A DNA stretch of 64,000 nt. Source: Chondrilla cf. caribensis (taxonomy: Eukaryota; Porifera; Demospongiae; Chondrillida; Chondrillidae). The stretch is from positions 3,272,053-3,336,052 of the forward strand of contig OZ026565.1 in assembly GCA_964020155.1 (NCBI GenBank), given 5' to 3'. This document shows, in pieces, positions 10,418 to 22,045 of this stretch; positions within the stretch are counted from its first letter, which is position 1; every line of letters begins with the position of its first letter. Below the pieces are notes generated by a model. The model was not told the origin of the DNA. It was given only the letters and a program-made list of their open reading frames with translations, and did no database searches. The position numbers and the translations under genes are program-made.

Positions 10418-12825
10418 ATGAAGGTTTATTGATTCTGTACTGAACATCGCCTAGTGTTGGATGAAGAGGAAGAAAAAGAATGAACTTTGGCAATTCTAAA
10501 GACGAAGTGACACTTCCTTCTCCCCTCCGCCTATCAGCTTCCCTGGAAGGTACAGCTACTATTTGGTGAACGTCCTTACTCATCCACCTCTTATGTGTCC
10601 TTGTCGTGTGTTTTCCTGTACGTGTACAGGCCAAAATGAGCATTATGTGTGTATAGCGTACATTGTTGTAGAGTATGTTAGTGGATAGTTCTTGTTCATT
10701 GTGTTACTTGTTTCTAATACTCCGTGTCAAGTGCGTGTGGTGTTCCGTGTTGGAGATGTGTCTGTGGTGTGTTCTATAGGGAACACAGACTATCAGACAC
10801 TCGACGAGAAGGAACTGAAGCTGGTCGAAGAGGAAACTCAGAGAAGAATAAAGTGTCTTTTGTAAGGTACATGTCCCCTCCACCTCAGGAAGGAGCTGTA
10901 TCTATCTCTAGCAGTGAACGTTTGTTAACGTCATTGTCTGTGTTATGTGTGACCAAGTGTCCATTTTCCGTCTGTTCTGATGACAGTCTCTCTCTCCCCA
11001 CCTCATTTCCAGGTACGGGTGAACTGTCCAAGTTGGACCCTCAGACCTTCTTCGATCCTGAAATCCTGAGACGTCTGACATCGTCTGTGTCTAGTGCATT
11101 AGACGAAGCAGCTAGTGCACTGAACAAGATAAGAAGTGAAGCTGTTACCAAGGGAGATCTGTCCAGTGAGAGCAACATCAACAGTGGTAGTGTCCAGTGA
11201 GTGTGTGTGTGTGTGTTGTTGTTGTTGTTGTTGTTTTTGTGGATAGTAGTAGTGTACTCTGTGCAGTGTGTACTGTAACTGCGTACACATATACATATAT
11301 ATGTATATGTACGTACATGCAATACAATATGTATCATGTTCCCAGATGTTGGAAGTGGTTTACATAATATCACCAATAGTGTATGTACGTATACACTGCT
11401 CACACATGGTGGGATGTATTCATTGAAACACACAGTACATACATATGTATCCACATTACCTACCTACGTACATAGTGTATGTATGTATAAGTGTAGGTGA
11501 GTGCATACCTGAGTGTGCTACATATTGTAGTCATCAAGTACATGTGGTACGTGTCACATGTAACCATTATTATCTCACCAAATTCCTCAGAAGTAATTAT
11601 CGGAATCCTGTGGTCAACCTCGCAGAAGTATGCAGAAATTATCTACATGGAAAATGGCTATGTACCAGAGTATTCAGTGAAATTATTTCGATAAATATTC
11701 GATTATTAAAATCTGATCAAAGTAGATAACAGAAACAATAATATAACAGAATAATAGTAATACTAAATAGATTGTACTTATATATTATCGAATTAGGAAG
11801 AAACTTGATATAGAACAATCACCCAGGCTGATACATATGAAACGTTTTCGCTTTTGAGCTTTGTTTTTTGACATGCTTCATCAATTGCATTCCTCATGTC
11901 CTTTGAGCGTGGCTCTCCTGCTCCATTCTGTCAAGTGGGAAATGCTTCAGGCAAACTCCATGGACAGCGTCCAATTTAATACTGTTCAGAGATCTCTTTC
12001 CACACAAGCCTCTACTGTTACTACTAAGTCTTTCTTCCGTGGTGAAGACCCTCGTAGTTAACCTTGACACTAGGTTCCCTTGAGAACAACAACCATTCAA
12101 AGCAGATATAATGTGCTCTCTAGGAATACTAAAATCCTCGGGGTCAACGGAGCTATCCAGGTTGATTTCCTTTGTTACATGTGACACGTACCGTATGTAC
12201 ATACATGTACCGTACATACGTACACACAAGAACCTATGTGTACATAGTACACCTCTATGTACACACATTACGTACATGTGTAGTGTATTATGTATTATAC
12301 TCCTTGTCTCTGCTGGCAGTCCACTGAGGGGTGGCCCGTGTCATTGGTCATGAAGCACCTTGGTTCCGACCACCTTCCAAAGAGCCATCTGATAGTCTAC
12401 ATGCAGCGATGAGGGACTCCAGAGTAGCTGAGGAGGTGGAAGCTTCACGGGACAACCAGGAACATCAAGAAGAACAGACTGTTAGCTGAGGCCTGTAGTC
12501 AAGGTGATTGGTTGGCAGTCCAACAACTCCTCTCCCAAGGTGGGAACATCCACCAACCTGGTGAGGACGGAGAGAGTTTACTGTCCTTGAATTGTTCAGC
12601 TGGTTCCTATGAACTTGTGGAGGTCCTTCTTAAGATGAGAAGTGGAATGGATGATAAAGGAATGAAAGGTGTGTATTTGGAGTGAGTGTAGTGGGTGTGT
12701 CTGATCTCTATCCCCTCCCCCATTAGACTGCACTCCTCTGATGGAGTCGTCCAGTGGAGGGTATAGCGATATTGTGAAGCTACTGCTGGACCACGGGGTG
12801 GAGGTCAATGCCAAGTCAGCAGCAG
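10418..12825 (+). pseudogene. Mask-like (ANKHD1/ANKRD17) N-terminal fragment, copy 2
   Basis: This copy keeps more exons than copy 1. Exon 10780-10866 reads LDEKELKLVEEETQRRIKCL, then TAA, then G. Exon 11013-11196 reads TGELSKLDPQTFFDPEILRR, then LTSSVSSALDEAASALNK. It matches the conserved block of ANKHD1/ANKRD17 before the ankyrin repeats. Exon 12320-12668 carries LLAEACSQGDWLAV, and 12727-12825 carries TPLMESSSGGYSDIVKLLL. Splice phases fit across 10866/11013 and 12668/12727. The disabling lesions are ATG-GCT-GCC-GAA-TGA in the possible first exon, TAA at 10863-10865 where the family has Glu, and a frame break ahead of the ankyrin repeats in 12320-12668. The fragment stops after two ankyrin repeats. 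In life Mask is a cytoplasmic scaffold, but this copy is not expected to make it. Confidence 0.75.
11838..12175 (-). pseudogene. BEN-domain remnant
   Basis: The minus strand reads EHIISALNGCCSQGNLVSRL, TTRVFTTEERLSSNSRGLCG, KRSLNSIKLDAVHGVCLKHF and, after a frame shift, MRNAIDEACQK. The order matches the BEN domain of DNA-binding and chromatin factors: Leu-rich start, F-T-E-E-x-L, S-x-x-G, L-x-x-x-K-L, then an AID-x-x-C end. The frame break, the short length and its place in a Mask intron argue for a dead fragment. Copy 1 keeps only its first few codons (near 1745-1800). Confidence 0.5.
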
Positions 12826-12835
12826 GTCAGTGGTG

Positions 12836-13221
12836 CCTGTGTGTGCCTTCATGTTGGGGTGCAGGCTGGTGCAGTACATACAGTATATACTCCCTGTGTA
12901 CCTGTGTGTGCCTTCATGTTGGGGTGCAGGCTAGTGCAGTACATACAGTATATACTCCCTGTGTACCTGTGTGTGCCTTTATGTTGGGGTGCAGGCTAGT
13001 GCAGTACATCCAGTATATACTCCCTGTGTACCTGTGTGTGCCTTCATGTTGGGGTGCAGGCTAGTGCAGTACATACAGTATATACTCCCTGTGTACCTGT
13101 GTGTGCCTTCATGTTGGGGTGCAGGCTAGTACAGTACATACAGTATATACTCCATGTGTACCTGTGTGTGCCTTCATGTTGGGGTGCAGGCTAGTGCAGT
13201 ATATACAGTATATACTCCCTC
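12836..13221. repeat. 65-bp minisatellite, 6 copies (copy 2)
   Basis: Same unit as at 2448-3029, repeated with exact 65-bp spacing at about 12845, 12910, 12975, 13040, 13105 and 13170. The copy number differs from the paralogous array (about 9). Confidence 0.95.
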
Positions 13222-13231
13222 CATCTCTCAG

Positions 13232-13371
13232 CAATGAAAGATGTGTGGAGTGTACCAGCTGCACCAGTGGCCACTACCAGAATGATACTGCAGCTACAAC
13301 CTGTCTTCCTTGTCCAAAAGGTTATTTCACATCTGATAATGGGTCAACAGTCTGTCTGCAGTGTGAAAAAG
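13232..13371 (+). pseudogene. Orphan Cys-rich exon, copy of 3040-3179
   Basis: A 140-bp exon almost identical to 3040-3179, with the same AG and GT borders. The partner exon encoding CYRDAGHSVCVEC is absent, because the sequence runs into a 14-bp satellite. The exon is therefore left without its gene. Confidence 0.65.
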
Positions 13372-13418
13372 GTCAGCAGAGGTTGTGGTGGGGTGTGTCA
13401 TGTGGGTGTGTCCTTATA

Positions 13419-13845
13419 CTGGCGTCCCCATACTAGTGTCCCCATACTAGTGTCCCCATACTAACCTCCCCATACTAGCGTCCCCATACTAATCTCCCCA
13501 TACTAGCGTCCCCATACTAGCGTCCCCATACTAGCCTCCCCATACTAGCGTCCCCATACTAGTGTCCCCATACTAGTGTCCCCATACTAACCTCCCCATA
13601 CTAGCGTCCCCATACTAATCTCCCCATACTAGCGTCCCCATACTAGCGTCCCCATACTAGCCTCCCCATACTAGCGTCCCCATACTAGGGTCCCCATACT
13701 AGTGTCCCCATACTAACCTCCCCATACTAGCGTCCCCATACTAATCTCCCCATACTAGCGTCCCCATACTAGCGTCCCCATACTAGCGTCCCCATACTAG
13801 GGTCCCCATACTAGCGTCCCCATACTAGTGTCCCCCTAACTAACA
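13419..13845. repeat. 14-bp satellite with a 126-bp higher-order period
   Basis: About 30 units of TCCCCATACTAGCG and variants. The variant CTAACC recurs at 13461, 13587 and 13713, exactly 126 bp apart, so nine-unit blocks were duplicated together. The paralogous site near 3224-3262 has only about three units. Confidence 0.95.
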
Positions 13846-13848
13846 CTC

Positions 13849-13932
13849 CTTATACAGTACACACTGGTGTGGTGGGGACACTCCTCGTACAGTACACACT
13901 GGTGTGGTGGGGACACTCCTCATACAGTACAC
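13849..13932. repeat. 37-bp tandem repeat, just over 2 copies
   Basis: The unit contains ACACTGGTGTGGTGGGGACA and CTCCTCGTACAGTAC. It adjoins the 14-bp satellite. Confidence 0.85.
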
Positions 13933-14798
13933 TTTGTGAACATTCTGTTCTATCATGTGATTTGTCTTCATATCTTTCTCTCTCCATACAGAATCCTACC
14001 CACCTTCCCAGTATTAGCTAACAATATCTTCCATTTCTACAGAACAGATCAAATTTGACACCACATGTGTGTGGTTTATGTAATTGTATGACAGTTTGGT
14101 ATCTTTGTATAAGACACTTTTCATAAAAATTATTAATTCTAGTCCAATTTTGTGTAAGCATAAGTACACACATATCATTATGTATGTACACCATATGAAA
14201 TGAGTCATATCAGAATATTTATGGTCTAATATTATATGAGAATCAAACTTACATATAACATATATGTATTATTATGTATTATATATTATACATACATTAT
14301 ACAGTATTACTGTACTACTGTAATAATATTATAACAACACAGCACATAAAATATACATGATATTGCATGCATAATGTACTTATAATTTTTAAATGTATAT
14401 AAATGCACGCTCACATATTATAATGGGATGTATGTCTTATATCACCCCAGTTGTACACCTGCAGTACTTGTAACACTAACAATACATAATTATAATAAAT
14501 AAAATTTGAACACATAATACACATCATCACATTATATATAATACAAAAATTCAATATAATATTATATTTTGTGATCACATCTTACAATTCAATAAAGTTA
14601 ATATGGGATATATAGTTCCAATAACTAGCTATACATGCTTAAGTGATGAGTCTGGTCTACCTCAAGTGGATTCATATGGAGGACCTGGTGAGTTGATCCT
14701 TACAGCTAGCCTCACTACAAGGGGTAAGAGATGGGGAGGATGGGAGAGTGAATATGATAGAATACATGTTATAGGTGATTGACACACACGCATGCATG
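13933..14798. other. AT-rich stretch, no supported gene
   Basis: No conserved protein was recognised on either strand. It is a low-complexity AT-rich sequence leading into a CA repeat. Confidence 0.6.
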
Positions 14799-15084
<286 letters not shown>

Positions 15085-15738
15085 GAACATATGAACTATG
15101 ATTGATTCAAAATGTATTGGAAAATCTATACATTTGGCTGAGAAGCCATTGGACATCACTGATCCTACTGGTAACATAATAAAAACATATGCTGTATGCG
15201 GGAACAGGGTTCGTTCTGTTATGTCTACCCGACTTCATGTCTGACAACAAATACATTCGAATTCGTTCAAGGGATGGCAGAGGGAATTGCATACCTAGGG
15301 GTAGGGTGGTGTGGTGTCATGGAAATCTAGACATACCATAACAAAACGTAATTGAAATTCATTTCATCATAATATAATTGAAATCCTGCTGTAATTACAT
15401 TACAACATGCCATGTTTCCCCCACCCGTACCAAATGTAAGTACGTACACCCACATGTACACACAGTAGTAGTTGAGCTGTGTACACATGCAATAGGTATC
15501 ACGGAAACCTTACAACACTAGTTATACCCTGTCTTTGGTGTGTACTGTGTGGATGTACTAAGTGTTAGGAATAGATTGGCCGAGGGCACAGCCGACAGGA
15601 GTACATTAGCGATGTACTGGGGTACATCACAGAACAGAGTACATACATAAGCTTACTATTACATACATTTATGTTACATACGTATGTACACTTATAGAAA
15701 ACATAATTATGCCCTTGAATGTGGTCACCAATGGACAT
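15085..15738. other. No supported gene
   Basis: On the minus strand near 15110-15150 a short VMSNGFSAK reading weakly recalls the PTEN IIAMGFPAE segment. It is too short to call. Confidence 0.5.
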
Positions 15739-15940
15739 CTTAGCTGAAGAAAGTTAGAGTACAGTTCATCAGACTGGGATCTCACCATGCCGGCTTGCAA
15801 TGCACAACAGCCACGTTCTCTGGGTTCTTGGTCGACTAGGCATCAATGCTGTCACAGAAGGTCTCTATTAGCTCATAGGGAGGTGCGTTGTGGTCATCAA
15901 AGGAAAATAAGGCCACTACGTATAATGGAAGACAGCAAGA
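15739..15940 (-). pseudogene. PTEN phosphatase-exon pseudogene fragment
   Basis: The minus strand reads VALFSFDDHNAPPYELIETF, CDSIDA, TAG, then STKNPENVAVVHCK. This aligns with the PTEN segment before and at the active-site P-loop (FEDHNPP..ELI..FC...HCKAGKGR). Two lesions are seen. One is an in-frame TAG after DSIDA. The other is a one-base loss right after HCK, which shifts the P-loop so that the Gly-Lys-Gly-Arg part is gone. PTEN dephosphorylates PIP3, and this copy cannot. The flanking intron sequence is duplicated at 16076-16197. Confidence 0.8.
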
Positions 15941-16020
15941 ATGAATCAAATGTGTAAAACAAATGTATGAAATGCACAAAAAATAAAATAAATTCAGTAA
16001 ACATTCAGTACAAAACAAGC

Positions 16021-16213
16021 ACTTAAACATGTATGTACGTACACACATGCACGATTGCACACACACACACACACCATCAAAGGGGGATCAGGCAACTACG
16101 TACAATGGAAGACAGCAAGAATAAATCAAATGTGTGAAAACAAAATAAAGACTACATTCAGTACAAAATAAGCACTTAAACATGAATGTACACACACACA
16201 CACACACACACAC
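16021..16213. repeat. Duplicated PTEN intron/exon-edge block bounded by CA repeats
   Basis: 16076-16190 repeats 15891-16050 with differences, including the first few codons of the phosphatase exon (VVA, stop, SPFD). It is then cut by a CA tract at about 16056-16073. A second CA tract lies at 16193-16213. Confidence 0.7.
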
Positions 16214-16222
16214 CTGCTTATT

Positions 16223-16380
16223 CTACACTTTAGTTACAGGTCCAGGCATGTCCCATTCACTCTCAGACAAGTTCTCATCTTCCTCCTCAGGTGAGAGAGA
16301 GCCCTCTTCTCCTCCTCTGCCTGGTACTGCATGTACCACGGTACTAAGAATGTGTTGAACCAGAACTGGAACATTTTGTC
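16223..16380 (-). pseudogene. PTEN C2-end and tail exon fragment
   Basis: After a minus-strand AG the frame begins DKMFQFWFNTFLVP, matching PTEN C2 (DKMFHFWVNTFFIP). A different frame of the same exon then gives GRGGEEGSLSPEEEDENLSE, then SEWDMPGPVTKV and a stop. This ends in the TKV PDZ-binding terminus typical of PTEN. The two frames are separated by a 17-bp segment flanked by GTACC direct repeats. Without it the frames would be continuous, so the lesion looks like a small duplication. The exon lies 5' of the phosphatase exon on the minus strand, the reverse of the order in a real PTEN gene. Confidence 0.8.
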
Positions 16381-16471
16381 CTGAAGAGCAGAAGAGACAT
16401 ACACTATGCGTACATATGTAAGTACAAATCCATGTATGCTTGTATTCATTATACACATACACATACATGCA

Positions 16472-17020
<549 letters not shown>

Positions 17021-19831
17021 ATGGCGTCACTGACCAACGCAGAACGAGCTGTGATAAGCGATGTCGAAGCTAGAGCCAAGGACAGACAAACTTTGCCGAA
17101 GAAGTACATAAAGGTATATTAAACCATCGACGAACCAAAAATGTCAATTTAGCAGTTTAATTTCTTCCATTTTCTTCATTGGTGTTCAGATCAGACCCAC
17201 TCAACAGAGCCTCTTGAAGATTTTCAAATACCTGGACACGCTAAAAGAGTACATTGTGCACTTGCAGACCGAGGGCGTACTAACTTTGGAAACTGAAAAA
17301 AGCATTGAACGAGTAAAGGTGAGTTGTGTCCTGCGTTGGAATAATATTGGAAGGTTTTTGTTCAAATCATAACGGATAATGTCCTTAATGTAGTCCGTAA
17401 TGAACCCGTGAATGTATATAAGCCCTTAAATAATGTAAACTAAGACCTCTACTGTTGTTCTACCACGAGTAGTATAGAATAACACTTAAGATGAAATGAG
17501 GTGTTTCTGATCATGATATACGTAATCCCGACCAATGGTGAATGACCAGCACACAGACAGCAAGTGGCTGGCTTCACCGTCAGGTATGTTGTAGCTATGT
17601 AAGTTGTAGCTTCGTAAGTTGTAACTACGTATGTTGTAGCTACGTATGTTGTAGCTATGTATGTTGTAGCTATGTAAGTTGTAGCTACGTGTGTTGTAGC
17701 TACGTGTGTTGTAGCTACGTGTGTTGTAGCTACATATGTTGTAGCTACGTATGTTGTAGCTACGTATATTGTAGCTACGTAAGTTGTAGCTACGTAAGAT
17801 GTAGCTATGTATGTTGTAGCTACGTACGTATGTTGTAGCTACGTATGTTGTAGCTATGTAAGTTGTAGCTACGTGTGTTGTAGCTACGTGTGTTGTAGCT
17901 ACGTATGTTGTAGCTACGTATGTTGTAGCTACGTACGTATGTTGTAGCTACGTATGTTGTAGCTATGTATGTTGTAGCTATGTAAGTTGTAGCTACGTGT
18001 GTTGTAGCTACGTGTGTTGTAGCTACGTATGTTGTAGCTACGTATGTTGTAGCTACGTATATTGTAGCTACGTAAGTTGTAGCTACGTAAGATGTAGCTA
18101 TGTATGTTGTAGCTACGTACGTATGTTGTAGCTACGTATGTTGTAGCTATGTATGTTGCAGCTACGTATGTTTTTAGCTACATATGTTGTAGCTACGTAT
18201 ATTGTAGCTACGTATGTTGTAGCTACATAAGGGTTACCATTACCAGTGGAACACAGTAGTTGTCCTCAGAGGCTGAGCATTTCAAAGTGGTGAACTGTTC
18301 ATCCCCAAATTACCAGAATTACATACCTCTTAATAAATAAAGAACACATGTTATAATACAGCCATGAGTACAGGATGATACATATGTGTACAATGGAAAG
18401 ACAAGGATTATATTATAATAAATACACGACATAGAATAAGAGAACTGTGAGTTACATGCAAGCAGATGATGTAATAACTACATAATGTTCGTGTAATTAC
18501 ATCATGATCTGAACTACACCATTGTACCTTACTGTCGTTTGTAAGTTTTGCAACCTGAGTACATGTTAGTGCAAAGACGGCTATTGTGTACATCGTCCTT
18601 GCTTCACATGTATTATGTATGTTCTGTCCACACACGAGGTGTACACCTCGTTATGTGTGGAGTGGGGAGAGGTAAATTGGAAGGGGTGATTTTCAACATT
18701 GTACAGCGATTACTCGTTAATCTGCTGTAATTCGTTTTCAAAAAATATGGTGGATTATTGAGTTTGGTGGATTAACTGGATATTCATTGGTACTTACGTA
18801 CATTATATGGTACTGGGAAATTGTGGCGGATTAAAAGGTTTGGTGGATGAAGTGGTGGTGGATTAACAAGAATGCACTGTATATGACATACCTATCAACA
18901 CTGATAGGTACCTTATAGTATGGTTGTAATATTCTGAGTTGAAATGGGATGACTTTGAGTGAGTGTCTCTGAAAGTCTGGTTATAACTAGTCCTGGGAAT
19001 CGGCTGTGATTTTCAAATCATCTGTATTGTATTATTGTAGTATTGATTATCAGTACCTAGTAAGTGATTGATTAATCGATTAAACACCGGAAGTAATTAA
19101 GTGGGTGTAACCGGAAACCACTCCCACTTTATCAGACTGAGTAGTCATCCAATAGACATGAAGTGGAGTCTATAGAGTCCTTTTCACTTTTCACTTCACT
19201 CTTGGAGTACAAAATTGAACCCGTGGAGTGAAGACTCTGGCTAATAAAGTGGGGGGGTCTTGTTCTACTCACTTAATTACTTCTTGTAATTTATGTCCAT
19301 TTGCTTTCACTATTAACAATAATACATATTTGAAATGAAATCGATTGATTGATCGATAAATCGTACCAGCAGTTGTTTTAACCTATTAGTGAATGTTTGG
19401 AAGTGTCGAATCACTAATTCATGGAGATATATGTTTTAAATGGAGTTGATAATCAACGTACATATGTTGTAGCTATGTAAGGGTTACCATCACCAGGGGA
19501 ACACAGTAGTTATCCTCAGAGGCTGGGCATTTCGAAGTGGTGATGGCTGCCTCTTCCCCTATGTGTCTAGTTGGTTTAATACTGTGTGTGCGCATCTTGT
19601 CACCGTGGCAGGCTGATCTGAATGATGAATGTAGCAGATTAGAAGAGTTGGTCTCTCCTGGTAAACTACCTAAGAGGAGAAGAAGATGCTATCGAAGTTC
19701 ACTAGTGAGTTGTTGCTCAAAAGAGTGTGTGGAGTAACTGCACATACATGGCACACATTGCAGCCATTAGAAATTCTAACACCTTTCTACTCTGAACACA
19801 TACCACACATACATACACACACACACACGCG

Positions 19832-19894
<63 letters not shown>

Positions 19895-21406
19895 TACTTA
19901 TATCTGGTACAACCAGCAGACAAGCCATACAAATGATGATGTGTTGTGAAAACAATTATACGTCACCATACATATGTACATACCTAACACATATCCAGTG
20001 TGAAGTGCCCTGGTTTGATCATTTCCTGTCTTTGTCACTGACCTGTACTCAGACCTGTCCTGGTGTGCATGTCAGAGATATACTCACTGATGCAGAGGCA
20101 AGAACAACACAGTGGTTGCTGGACGAGAAGGAGAGATATAAGAAGGAAGCAGAGGTTTGTCTGTGTGTGGGTGTCTCTGTGTGTTGTGTATCTGTGTGAA
20201 TATTGTGCATGGTAAAGGGTGAACTACAGTATGCTACAGTATACATTAGGATTATTTTAGTATTTTTGAACACATGTACACTATTCAGGAAGGATGAACG
20301 GTTTATTCACTTTGTACGTTTTTGGAGGGATACATGTTTGTGTCTGGGTTTGAGTGGTAGGTGGGTGTCTCTGTGTGTTGTGTATCTGTGTGACCATTGA
20401 GTGTGCTAAAGGGTGAGTTACAGTATGCTATAGTATACATACATTAGGATTATTTTAGTACAATGTGACTGGCAACCAGCATACATACGTATGTAGTTTT
20501 TTTGAACACATTATACGCAATTCAGTAGAGATGAACGGTTTATGCAGTTTACATGTTTTTGGAAGGATACATATTTGCATCTGTGTTTGAGTGGTAGGTG
20601 GGTGTGTCTGTGTGACTGGGATATGGGTGTGTCTGTATTAATTGGTACGTGGGTTTATTCTGCGTTTTTTTGAGGATACGTGGGCTTGTGGATGGTGTGT
20701 GTGTGTACATACTCAGCTTTACCATGTAGGATGCCTTAATGAAGAAAGAGCTCCAGAGGAAAGAAAAGCTGTTGGAAAGTCAAAAGAATGAGGTCTCAAA
20801 GATGACAAAATATCTAGATGCATTGACAGAAGTCAGGCAACTCAGAGAAAAGGCAAACTGGAAAGCAGGTATGGAATCACTTTACAGGATACTAACTGTT
20901 TGTCAAGGGGGGGCTTTATATCGTTAAGAGTTCAGATGTACCTTGGTTCGGAATAGATCATTGGAAGAGTGTGCCCACATCAGCACTGGAGCACCATTCA
21001 CCAATGTGTGCATTGGTACTTTACCTATTACCAATAATAAGGATATAGCAACCACACTCAAACTATTACCAATGCTACGATTATAGCGACAAGCACTAAA
21101 TAAAACTGCCAATCAGAATTTCACCTCATTAAATATTATGTTTACTTAATTCCCGTAATATAACCTCCTACACAGAAGGCCTTCACCAGGTCCTATTACT
21201 ATTTACAATGATTTGTACACACATCATACAATGATTTTAATTAAGGTACGTACTTGACCACTTTTAATTATCAATTTTGTGTTCACGCGATAATCTCAGG
21301 TATCGGCCTTCCTGGAGTGGGTGAAGAGGAATTCCTGTCTGACATTGAGGAATTGAAGCAATGTCTTGCAGCTAGAACTAGCCTTGATGAAGTGAATATG
21401 TCATAA
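17021..21406 (+). CDS. Coiled-coil protein, PDCD7/U11-U12 59K-like (tentative)
   Basis: The exons are 17021-17113, 17190-17318, 19612-19704, 20053-20154, 20730-20868 and 21300-21406. All borders are GT-AG and phases are consistent, giving 220 aa. The start is MASLTNAERAVISDVEARAK. The middle has a basic patch, KLPKRRRR. The C-terminal half is a long charged coiled coil: WLLDEKERYKKEAE, KKELQRKEKLLESQKNEV, then LTEVRQLREKANWKAG. The last part resembles the PDCD7 family (a protein of the minor spliceosome U11/U12 snRNP), where a similar helix ends in LR-x-LR-x-x-A and a Gly. The N-terminal half was not recognised. The protein is shorter than usual PDCD7, so the family call is weak. Intron 2 is 2.3 kb and holds a 15-bp repeat array. 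The last three exons are duplicated at 28602-30100. Confidence 0.7.
17581..18226. repeat. 15-bp tandem array (TACGTATGTTGTAGC), about 42 units
   Basis: Each unit carries two palindromes, TACGTA and GTAGCTAC, so single strands could fold into serial hairpins. Variants include TATGTA and TACGTG. A shorter array with the same unit is at 27303-27470, and one stray unit is near 19460. Confidence 0.95.
18702..18881. mobile_element. pogo/Tigger-like MITE, 180 bp
   Basis: The ends TACAGCGATTACTCGTTAAT and GGATTAACAAGAATGCACTG are inverted, and the ends are TA-rich. The interior reads GGTGGATTAACTGGATATTC. At least five related copies lie elsewhere in the window. No coding capacity. Confidence 0.75.
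18882..19611. other. Intron sequence, no separate gene
   Basis: AT-rich. 19456-19545 repeats 18204-18290 (repeat unit plus GGGTTACCAT). Most of 18900-19390 is matched at 28105-28410. Confidence 0.6.
19812..19890. repeat. (CA)n with a central (CG)n block
   Basis: CA repeat containing CGCGCGCGCGC, an alternating purine-pyrimidine tract that could adopt Z-DNA. In the right-hand copy a deletion between about 19393 and 19830 removed exon 3 up to this repeat. Confidence 0.9.
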
Positions 21407-22045
21407 GATGATTTTCTATGTTTGTTTGTGTATGAATATTGTAATTTAATATTAATCTTTTTCGGTATGTTGACCTTTGAACATGCATGCAGTAGTACAT
21501 ACTAGCCAATTAATTCATACCTCATGTTGGTCGTATCCTTCAATTATAATAATACCACATCATAATACATTAATTTGTATTGGCATTCCAATGGAGCTGA
21601 AGGCGACGAATACAAACCTCGTACATGATGACCAGCCATGTAATTTTCCACCTTATACCTGGTACCACAACCAAAACCCCAACGTACATATCTTATATCA
21701 TACTGTTATTATCACAAAATTAATACCAAATTAATGTATATTTTTATGCACACCCTCTTCAATGCAAGGTGCTAGAGAGTGAATGATTATAACCAGCAGG
21801 ATGTAATTTGTTGTGTGTTGTTGCAATGTTTGTTGACATTTTTGCTGGTCACGACGAGACCTATAGCGCACCCAAAAGGGTGTGCATGCAGAGGAATTTG
21901 TGTTGTTAAGTTAGATATGGATACGGGGCATCCATGGTGACCAGCAACATAATATTAAATTATTCGGTCAGTACCAAGAGGTCTATAGCAACTCTAATGA
22001 AATGTACATATACCAAAGTATTATATTATGTATTCATATATTATG
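21407..22045. other. Intergenic, with dispersed TGCTGGTCAC...GGTGACCAGC element
   Basis: No gene. A block at about 21843-22010 starts TTGCTGGTCACGACGAG, contains GGTGACCAGCA inverted to it, and ends GTCTATAGCAACTC. A related block occurs at about 22380-22550, and the paralogues are near 30555-30720 and 30940-31100. This is probably a short TIR repeat. Confidence 0.5.

Noticed and set aside
15107..15180. Minus-strand VMSNGFSAK as the PTEN N-terminal IIAMGFPAE segment
   Set aside because: Only about four of nine positions agree, so it could be chance.
17542..17838. Open frame of repeated CCSYV pentapeptides
   Set aside because: Direct translation of the 15-bp intronic repeat.
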